The translations under genes were made by a program, and so were the position numbers. From assembly GCA_018896645.1 (NCBI GenBank), contig JAHIMF010000032.1, positions 1-32,927 of the forward strand: DNA of 32,927 nt, in the 5' to 3' direction. The stretch comes from Patescibacteria group bacterium. Lineage in GTDB: Bacteria > Patescibacteriota > Patescibacteriia > UBA2591 > JABMQE01. The notes under the pieces were generated by a model that saw only the letters and a program-made list of their open reading frames with translations, searched no databases and was not told where the DNA came from. This document shows, in pieces, positions 1 to 6,020 of the stretch (within the stretch, counting starts at the first letter, position 1; the number at the start of each line of letters is the position of its first letter).

Positions 1-2
1 CC

Positions 3-206
3 ATAACGGCTAAAAGATTAATTGCAATACTTTTGGCCAACGGTTATAAATTAGTTCGGCAAAAAGGCAGTCATCAAATTTATCGCCATAAAGTTTTTGG
101 CATTATCGTTCCAGTACCTTTGCATGGCCGGAACAAACCAATTTATATTGGAACATTACTGACTATTATCAAGCAATCTAAAATTCCTAAAGAAAAATTT
201 AAATAA
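3..206 (+). CDS. HicA-like mRNA interferase toxin, 5' partial
   Basis: The reading frame is open from the left edge of the window and stops at 204-206; the start codon lies outside. The visible protein (67 residues) reads ITAKRLIAILLANGYKLVRQ followed by KGSHQIYRH and a basic C-terminus. This is the HicA/YcfA fold: a small double-stranded-RNA-binding-like domain whose conserved histidine (in GSHQIY) cleaves mRNA. HicA toxins are normally paired with a HicB antitoxin, which would lie just outside the window if present. It differs in sequence from the second HicA at 15010-15225, so it is a separate locus rather than a recent duplicate. The family call is good; activity and partner cannot be judged from this fragment. 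Confidence 0.8.
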   Translation: MTAKRLIAILLANGYKLVRQKGSHQIYRHKVFGIIVPVPLHGRNKPIYIGTLLTIIKQSKIPKEKFK

Positions 207-227
207 TCTGTTTTCTAAATTAGCGTT

Positions 228-255
228 TTGTCAAGGAACGTTTTTTTGTTATTAA
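228..255 (+). promoter_or_regulatory. Candidate sigma70 promoter for the structured RNA
   Basis: TTGTCA at 228-233 is separated by 16 bases from TATTAA at 250-255. Transcription would begin near 262, immediately before the perfect 11-bp hairpin at 264-298. That placement is what one expects of a non-coding RNA with a protected 5' end. The -10 box is only a 4/6 match, so this is a prediction. Confidence 0.4.
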
Positions 256-261
256 AGAAAT

Positions 262-957
262 TTCTGAAAGCGAGACGGGTTTAGGTCCTCGCTTTCAGCC
301 GATCTCCTTAATAAAATGAGTCGGGTGATAGGATTGCTTTTTGGCGGATTGCTTCGATTCAACAAGCATGGGAATCGATATCATCACTACCTACTGGGCA
401 ATGCGTAAAAGATAATCGGTTCGTGGCGATTGATCTTTCGTGCCTGTCAGGCAACTCTCTCCTAGAAAGCAATGCCTGACTTAAATCCTATCCTTATCCA
501 GCCACTTGACCAGATAACGAACTAGAGTATTTATTAGATGCCTATTTTCCAGCCCCCTCTCTCCTTTATAGAGAATGAAGACCACGCATCTAATAGATAA
601 TCTCTTTTACTCTCTCCTAATGAACTAAATTTAATGAGCTTTTTCCGGGCAAACCCCAGAAAAATAATGGAGGAGAACAGCTATCAGCCAGCTCTGTAAA
701 ATGTTTTTTTAAATATTTTACAGCTTAAACGATATTTTTTCGCTTACCCTTCTAATCCTGTGAAGGGATTTAGAGAGATTAAACGGCTATTATCTTCTTA
801 TCCATGTAGTATAGATAACTCTCTCTCCATTATTCTTCTGGTATTTAATAAAAGCCCTATTTATGAGAAGAGGGCTTTGTGTAATAAATGTCATATAGCT
901 CTCTCTTCTATATTGTTGATTATTTATTTGTCAAAGTGCTTTTTCTTTTTTTTATCT
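262..957 (+). ncRNA. Candidate large structured non-coding RNA with repeated CU-rich loops
   Basis: About 1.1 kb between the HicA gene and the TrmB gene has no credible ORF but is dense in perfect inverted repeats. Visible stems are 264-274/288-298 (11 bp), 354-360/372-378 (7 bp), 446-453/473-480 (8 bp), 532-541/586-595 (10 bp), 694-702/715-723 (9 bp) and 851-858/871-878 (8 bp). A long-range 9-bp pairing, GATAGGATT at 327-335 with AATCCTATC at 484-492, would close a multibranch domain. The motif CTCTCTCCT recurs at 455-463 and 557-565, each inside a hairpin loop, and at 610-618, with near copies at 821-829 and 899-909. It resembles an anti-Shine-Dalgarno sequence. The 3' end is uncertain; a T-rich run at 941-957 is a possible terminator. 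I could not match it to RNase P RNA, tmRNA, 6S or SRP RNA. Direction and borders are inferred. Confidence 0.5.
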
Positions 958-1103
958 TGATACTCCAGTATAGCATACCTTAATAATTTTGTCAAGGGTG
1001 TTTTGACATACTTTTCTATGATTTATACTACTTTTGGCTAAGGTTGGCTTAAATAAAATAGTTTAAAAGTTATAAAAAATAGCTATTTTTCGTCAAAATA
1101 TAT

Positions 1104-1132
1104 TTGACACTATTTTTGTTTGGGTGTATAAT
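1104..1132 (+). promoter_or_regulatory. Consensus sigma70 promoter of the TrmB-family gene
   Basis: TTGACA at 1104-1109 and TATAAT at 1127-1132 are both perfect consensus boxes with the ideal 17-base spacer. Transcription should start near 1139, leaving a leader of about 155 bases before the ATG at 1295. Confidence 0.85.
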
Positions 1133-1149
1133 ATAAATATAATGCAAAT

Positions 1150-1195
1150 CTGCCCGCCTTGACTTGCAAGGCGAGGCAGGCGAATGGATGCGAAT
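1150..1195 (+). repeat. Leader hairpin plus interspersed CGAATGGATGCGAAT element
   Basis: Within the leader of the TrmB gene, CTGCC (1150-1154) plus GCCTT (1156-1160) pair with AAGGC (1168-1172) plus GGCAG (1175-1179), giving a GC-rich hairpin. It is directly followed by the 15-mer CGAATGGATGCGAAT (1181-1195), which recurs exactly at 30800-30814 in the ftsH leader. GC-rich palindromes of this kind are common intergenic repeats in CPR genomes; a regulatory role is unproven. Confidence 0.5.
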
Positions 1196-1294
1196 CTACA
1201 AATTGCGAATATATTTTTGTTGATTCTAAACAAATTTAATACCTTTAGCTAATATTAGCAGAGCTAAGCTCGGCTTTGCCATTTAGGAGGTTAT

Positions 1295-2091
1295 ATGTAT
1301 GAAACAACTTTAAAAAACCTAGGTTTAAACCAAAATGAAGCTGAAATATACGAAATACTCTTGGAATTAGGCCCCTCTACCCTTCAAGTCCTGAAAGGTA
1401 AAAAAACCGATCTTAGCCGAGGTAATATTTATAATACTTTTTACTCTTTGCGAAATAAGGGGCTGGTTGTTGAGCTGAAGCATAAAAAGAAGACCATATT
1501 TCAGGCAGAAACACCGGATAAATTGATGGATTTGTTGGTTCGTAAAGAAGAGGGGTTTTTGCAGGACAAAAAAATTTGGCGAATATTTTGCCAAATTTAA
1601 AATCTATGTATGTTTTGGGTACGGAAAAACCGCAGGTTAGATTTTATGAGGGGGTTGGAGGATTAAAAAAAATATATGATGATATTTTAGCGGAAGGCAA
1701 GGATTTTCAGTTTGTCCGTTCAGTATATGATCCAATTTATACTAAGGAACTTGAGCCAAAAGTAACCCGGCCCTTTGTAAAAAAACGGGTGGCCAAGGGA
1801 ATTAAGGCCTATTCTATTACTACTGACCAGCCAAAAGCTTTACATGACGCGGAAAAAGACAGGGCAATGAACCATTTTCGGCAATGGGTGCCAAAAGAAT
1901 ATTATGACGCGCCGGTGGAAATAAATATTTACGGCGACAAAATCGCTTTTTTGTCTTTTGGGAAAGATTTGACTGGCGTTATTGTAGAAAACAAAAACAT
2001 TGCCGAAGCAATGCGCAAAGTTTTTGTTATGGCGAGAAGAGGGGCTAAAGAATTTTATGAGGCGTCTAAGGAAAATATGAAAAATAATTAA
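1295..2091 (+). CDS. TrmB-family transcriptional regulator, split by a frameshift
   Basis: The first part (1295-1600) is a winged-helix domain typical of TrmB regulators: it begins MYETTLKNLGLNQNEAEIYE and contains SRGNIYNTFYSLRNKGLV, the recognition-helix region. The second part, from about 1576 to 2091 in another frame, carries the TrmB-type C-terminal domain (LPNLKSMYVLGTEKP, VRFYEGVGGLKKIYDDIL). Reading the A7 run at 1568-1574 as eight A's joins them as QDKKNLANILPNLK, restoring one protein of about 265 residues, the usual family length. So this is a single gene with a one-base frameshift: a real pseudogene, transcriptional or ribosomal slippage, or a sequencing error. An AGGAGG site at 1285-1290 fixes the start. 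TrmB proteins sense sugars or other small effectors; the ligand here is unknown. It is probably monocistronic, with a consensus promoter upstream and a terminator at 2115-2150. Confidence 0.8.
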
Positions 2092-2114
2092 ACTCCGGAA
2101 GTCCGAATAGGATC

Positions 2115-2150
2115 AAAAAAGCGGCAATAACATGATTAAGCCGCTTTTTT
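2115..2150 (+). terminator. Rho-independent terminator of the TrmB gene
   Basis: AAAAAAGCGGC (2115-2125) pairs perfectly with GCCGCTTTTTT (2140-2150), with a 14-base loop and a T tract. Because of the flanking A and T runs it could also terminate the convergent minus-strand gene ending at 2160. Confidence 0.9.
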
Positions 2151-2159
2151 AGCGGCATT

Positions 2160-4598
2160 TTACCGCACATATTTTTCTTTAATATATTTTTTTAATGTAT
2201 TTACTATCTCCTTAAAAACATCAGCCTGGCCCAATTCCTTATAAAATGATTCCTTGTTGTGATAAAATTCTGGGCATTTTCGCTGTTCCTGATTGGCGCA
2301 ATAATTACCAATCGATACAACCCGACCAAGAATTTGGTTGGCGCGCCCACTGTCTTCAAAAACACTGCCAAAATCTATAGATAATTTACCATCTGGTTTA
2401 GTATTGTCTTTACTTATTACATTGTCTCCAGTTTTATCGAATTCTAAACCTTCACGATCAATTCTAAAGGTGATGGCCTCTTTTCTTGCCTGGCTACTTA
2501 GCTCTTTAGGAATTGGCTCATTGCTAAAAAGGAAATTAATACGCGCTTCTCCGTCAAATTCAATATCCGTGTAATGCTTATTTGTGCCTATATCACGCAA
2601 ATGCAGAGCAAAATAACTTCTGGCTTTATCTTTTTGGCGAATAACTTCAAAATTGTAAACAGAATAATTGGGCAGTTCCTCGTTATTATTAAACTCATAT
2701 TTATAATCTCCGCTGTCAGTAAATAAACTCTCTAATTTATCTAAAAATTCTTTATAAGTATCAAAAGCTTCATACACCTCTTTGATATCTTTAACTTCTA
2801 ATTGCTTCCCGCCATAAAATTCTGCCTTGGCCTGTTTATTGGTTGCGATTAGATGAGCGGTGTGTAACATGTCGGTAGCCCGCCTTAATAGCGCTTCTGG
2901 AAAATTATCATACAACTTCTGTTTAGTTTCTTCATCTAACCCACTTTCTTTGATGTATTTAGAATTTTTTATTTCACTCGCGAGGTTAGCAGTTCGGTCA
3001 TATATCCGCCCATAAATATCAAAAAACTTATTAGCTTCAATCGGTGGCAGATTATCACCAATCTCAATTATTTTTTTAGCATTACCATCGCCGTATTCCA
3101 TGGCGATAAAAGATTTTAGTCCATACTCTCCAAAAGTATTAATAAATTTAATAAATCTATCATCTTCCCTGAAATTCATTTTACTTGCGGCGGTGGCAAT
3201 TAACTGCTGTTCTTTGAAACTAAAGTCTGCTAAATTTATTCCAGTCTTATCTGATATATGCTTTGATACGTTGATTATATTTTCGAATGATTCGTATTCT
3301 CCTACTCTTTGTTTAAATTCCTCATTTGATTCATCAGCCCTTTTATTGTAAATTTCTTCTTTTTCATATTTTTTAATATTGGCTTCGTTTTTTCCAACCA
3401 TAGCATAGCCCTTGGACGATTTTCTGGCTGTTTCCCTGCTAATTAGACCAAAGGTCGCCACGAGCTTCCTTGCGCCTTCTTTATCTACTTCCACAATTCC
3501 GCCTAAATCATTAGCAATTTCAAACGCCTTGAAATTTCCATTTTTGGGATCATATTCACTGCCTAATATGTACCGAACCGAGTCAAACATTACCGTCCCT
3601 CTGGTATTTATTTTTTTGTCCACTCTTTCTGCCTCAGCTGTTGAGCTTGTTGACATTATCTCAAAATCCTCGGGTTTTAATAAGCCGGTTTCAATCAAAT
3701 TTGGTAATTCATTCCTAACATAAGCGCGCGGAGTATTCATTGACTCTCCTGGAATGCGAGAATTACCAAACGCGCCATACCTTTTATAAATATCATTAGA
3801 CGCTAATTTTTTATATTCTCCATCCTCACCCCTAATCATTAACTTTCCAGCTTCATCTCGGTAGCCGTCCATGTATGTAGGATGATAAATAAGTAAAGGC
3901 AATAACACTTCTCGGTAATCTAAATCTTCAATATCCCCATATCTGACACTGCTATAGTTTTGTATCGCTCTATATACGTCAAATAACGATAAGTGGAATT
4001 GACTGCCTTTTATGGATTCCATATCAAGCGCTTGCTCTTTGCTGTCTGGGAAATAAAATAACTTTTTTTCGTTTTCTTCTCCGGCTTCATAATCTTCTTT
4101 CGATATTGCTTTTACATCTTTAAAAAGTAAGCGCAAGGTCTTAGATATAGAACTGTCTCCAAGATATTTAGCAATAAAAATAGTGCCAAACTCTGATAAA
4201 AGTTCGGTGTCAGTATTTTGCTTTAAAAAATCTAAGTCAACTACCGTTTTCCCATCAGCCGTATAGCTAATAACCCCCAGATCCTCAAGCTTTTTATATG
4301 CCAATTCTTTAGCTTCTCGGAGATCTGCCATCTGTTCGCATTGTCTGTTAAGATCTTTTAAATTAGCGCCTGATTGCATTTTCTTTTCCAATACTCCAGC
4401 GCCGTTGCCTTTTCTTTGATTCAATTCCAACCGCAACTTTTCTAATTTATCATAATGCTCTTGCATTTTTGCAAGCAGTTCTTTGTCGCTCATTTCTTGA
4501 TTTTCATTTACGTTAATTTCGGTATCTTCTTGAAGTGTCCTTTTATCGGATAATTCATGATCACCTTCAATTTGTGGTGTTAATGTTTCTTTCAACAT
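2160..4598 (-). CDS. Orphan 812-aa protein with N-terminal coiled coil
   Basis: I do not recognise a known family. The protein is soluble-looking, with no signal peptide or membrane segment, and is highly charged. Residues about 30-110 are Glu/Lys/Leu-rich and predicted coiled coil. The middle (about 350-560) is mixed alpha-helical. The last 150 residues look like a compact alpha/beta domain with the stretch LSIDFGSVFEDSGRANQILG followed by a segment with two cysteines (NYCANQEQRKC). The ATG at 4598 is preceded only by AT-rich sequence with no Shine-Dalgarno site, as for many genes here. The upstream DUF4143 gene has its own terminator in the gap, so this is probably a separate transcription unit. 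It is likely lineage-restricted; no function can be given. Confidence 0.75.
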   Translation of the reverse strand: MLKETLTPQIEGDHELSDKRTLQEDTEINVNENQEMSDKELLAKMQEHYDKLEKLRLELNQRKGNGAGVLEKKMQSGANLKDLNRQCEQMADLREAKELAYKKLEDLGVISYTADGKTVVDLDFLKQNTDTELLSEFGTIFIAKYLGDSSISKTLRLLFKDVKAISKEDYEAGEENEKKLFYFPDSKEQALDMESIKGSQFHLSLFDVYRAIQNYSSVRYGDIEDLDYREVLLPLLIYHPTYMDGYRDEAGKLMIRGEDGEYKKLASNDIYKRYGAFGNSRIPGESMNTPRAYVRNELPNLIETGLLKPEDFEIMSTSSTAEAERVDKKINTRGTVMFDSVRYILGSEYDPKNGNFKAFEIANDLGGIVEVDKEGARKLVATFGLISRETARKSSKGYAMVGKNEANIKKYEKEEIYNKRADESNEEFKQRVGEYESFENIINVSKHISDKTGINLADFSFKEQQLIATAASKMNFREDDRFIKFINTFGEYGLKSFIAMEYGDGNAKKIIEIGDNLPPIEANKFFDIYGRIYDRTANLASEIKNSKYIKESGLDEETKQKLYDNFPEALLRRATDMLHTAHLIATNKQAKAEFYGGKQLEVKDIKEVYEAFDTYKEFLDKLESLFTDSGDYKYEFNNNEELPNYSVYNFEVIRQKDKARSYFALHLRDIGTNKHYTDIEFDGEARINFLFSNEPIPKELSSQARKEAITFRIDREGLEFDKTGDNVISKDNTKPDGKLSIDFGSVFEDSGRANQILGRVVSIGNYCANQEQRKCPEFYHNKESFYKELGQADVFKEIVNTLKKYIKEKYVR

Positions 4599-4664
4599 AA
4601 TAATATCAATAAATAAAAATTATTTTCTTATTTTACTTTATCATTTCCCGACCAAAAAATCAAT

Positions 4665-4692
4665 CAAAAAACTCGCTTCCAAAGCGGGTTTT
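4665..4692 (-). terminator. Terminator of the DUF4143 ATPase gene
   Basis: Read on the minus strand, AAAACCCGCTT pairs with AAGCGAGTTTT around a 2-3 base loop and is followed by a run of T's. It lies 25 bases after the stop of the gene at 4717-5895. Confidence 0.8.
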
Positions 4693-4716
4693 ATTATAAT
4701 AACTTTTTCCAACAGC

Positions 4717-5895
4717 TCAAACTAATCCAGTTAAAAATTTGTCAGCGCTGATTATACGAACCTTGTCTTGCCAAAAATCGATGTCAGGATTTTTAACTAA
4801 TTGATACGTAAAAGGAATGTTGAGTTTTTCCATGAAATATTTTAGATGTTTTGAGGGCTTTTGGTCTGATAATTTTACTTCTACGGCAAACCAGGGTTTT
4901 TTGTTAACAGCGACTAAAAAATCCACTTCTCGGGCTTCAATATCGCGCAGGAAAAATAATTCAACTTTATACCCCTGGGAATCATAGAGGAAATGAGATA
5001 ATTTTAAAAGATGGGAAGCAATCATGTTCTCCAGTCTGGCTCCTTCATCTTTTACTTGAGACCAATCCCATAAATACATTTTTGGTTCTTTGCGCAATGA
5101 TTTGATGAGTTTGGCAGAGAAGGGATAAATTCTAAAATGATAATAAAATTTTTCTAAAATATCCACCCAAAGGGCAATGGTTTTATGGGTTACTTCCAAA
5201 TCTTCTCGCAAAGCGTTTAATGATAAGAGAGCGCCGACTTTGTCAGGTAAAATTTCTACTAATACTTGGAGAGCTGATAAATCACGTACTGATTCAATAT
5301 CTCGAATATCTTCTTTAACTAATCTATCTACACGTTCGTTATGAAAGCGACGTAATGTTTTATAATCTTTTTTAATAAAAGGTTCTGGAAAACCGCCAAA
5401 GGTTAATAAGTCCTCAAAAGTCTTAGCTGTGTCTTTCTTAATGTCAGGAAAAGATAATTCTTTGAATATTTTCAATCTTGGTTTAATTAACAGGCTTTCA
5501 GCTAAAGAAAAGGGGTGGAGACGGTAATAGTGATACCGACCCATGAGAGAATCTCCGCCTTTGCGGTATAAATCAAGACGAGCACTGCCAGTAACTAGAA
5601 TATGGAATTTATTTTTGTATTTGTCAAACTCGCCCTTGATGTAATTTTTCCATTGTTTGTATTTATGGATTTCGTCAAAAATAATCAGGGTTGATTCAGC
5701 CCTAAATTTACCCTCTATGATGACTTTTCGGTCCTCACGATTATCCCAATTAAGATAAGTATATTTTTTATAATCGTTTTCACCAATATACTTTGCTAAA
5801 GTGGTTTTACCCACTTGTCTTGGACCGCCAACAAAAACCATTTTGGCTTTTAAGTCGGAAGTTACGGTGGGTTGGAGATATCTTAATTTTATCAT
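4717..5895 (-). CDS. AAA-type ATPase with C-terminal DUF4143 nuclease-like domain
   Basis: The 392-residue protein has a P-loop at residues 24-31 (GPRQVGKT), a Walker B at about 70-75 (LIIFDE) followed by IHKYKQWKNYIK, and sensor-like VTGSARLDLYRKGGDSLMGR. The C-terminal half matches the DUF4143 layout: an all-helical winged region, then EVDFLVAVNKKPWFAVEVKL, a PD-(D/E)XK-like core with conserved D, E and K. Proteins of this type are common in archaea and bacteria; their role is poorly defined and is often discussed in relation to mobile elements or toxin-antitoxin-like systems. The length is typical and all motifs are intact. There is no Shine-Dalgarno site before the ATG. It has its own terminator and appears monocistronic. 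Confidence 0.9.
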   Translation of the reverse strand: MIKLRYLQPTVTSDLKAKMVFVGGPRQVGKTTLAKYIGENDYKKYTYLNWDNREDRKVIIEGKFRAESTLIIFDEIHKYKQWKNYIKGEFDKYKNKFHILVTGSARLDLYRKGGDSLMGRYHYYRLHPFSLAESLLIKPRLKIFKELSFPDIKKDTAKTFEDLLTFGGFPEPFIKKDYKTLRRFHNERVDRLVKEDIRDIESVRDLSALQVLVEILPDKVGALLSLNALREDLEVTHKTIALWVDILEKFYYHFRIYPFSAKLIKSLRKEPKMYLWDWSQVKDEGARLENMIASHLLKLSHFLYDSQGYKVELFFLRDIEAREVDFLVAVNKKPWFAVEVKLSDQKPSKHLKYFMEKLNIPFTYQLVKNPDIDFWQDKVRIISADKFLTGLV

Positions 5896-5942
5896 AGAAC
5901 TTTTATGAAAAGTTAATTCCTATATATTATACCAAAGTCAAA

Positions 5943-6011
5943 AAAAATGTCAAGAATTTTCTACTTGGGTAGAAAATGTCGGATTTACCCTGAACCTAAG
6001 ATGGTTCAGGG
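5943..6011 (-). terminator. Tandem hairpin terminator of the Clp-like ATPase gene
   Basis: On the minus strand, just past the stop at 6021, CCCTGAACC/GGTTCAGGG (6003-6011/5988-5996) forms a 9-bp perfect stem. A second 9-bp stem, ATTTTCTAC/GTAGAAAAT (5956-5977), follows and then a T-rich run at 5940-5947. The second hairpin plus T tract is the more convincing terminator. Confidence 0.7.
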
Positions 6012-6020
6012 TTTATTATT

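Noticed and set aside
262-957. RNase P RNA, tmRNA, 6S or SRP RNA as identity of the left-end structured RNA
   Set aside because: None of their conserved blocks could be found on either strand; no CCA-type tRNA-like end for tmRNA.
760-960. 66-codon open frame on the plus strand
   Set aside because: Non-ATG start, no ribosome-binding site, odd hydrophobic/Phe-rich composition, and it lies in the hairpin-rich region that I interpret as non-coding RNA.
1561-1580. Programmed -1 ribosomal frameshift in the TrmB gene
   Set aside because: In the zero frame the run is C AAA AAA A, not an ideal X XXY YYZ heptamer, and no strong downstream pseudoknot or hairpin is visible. Kept only as one of several explanations.
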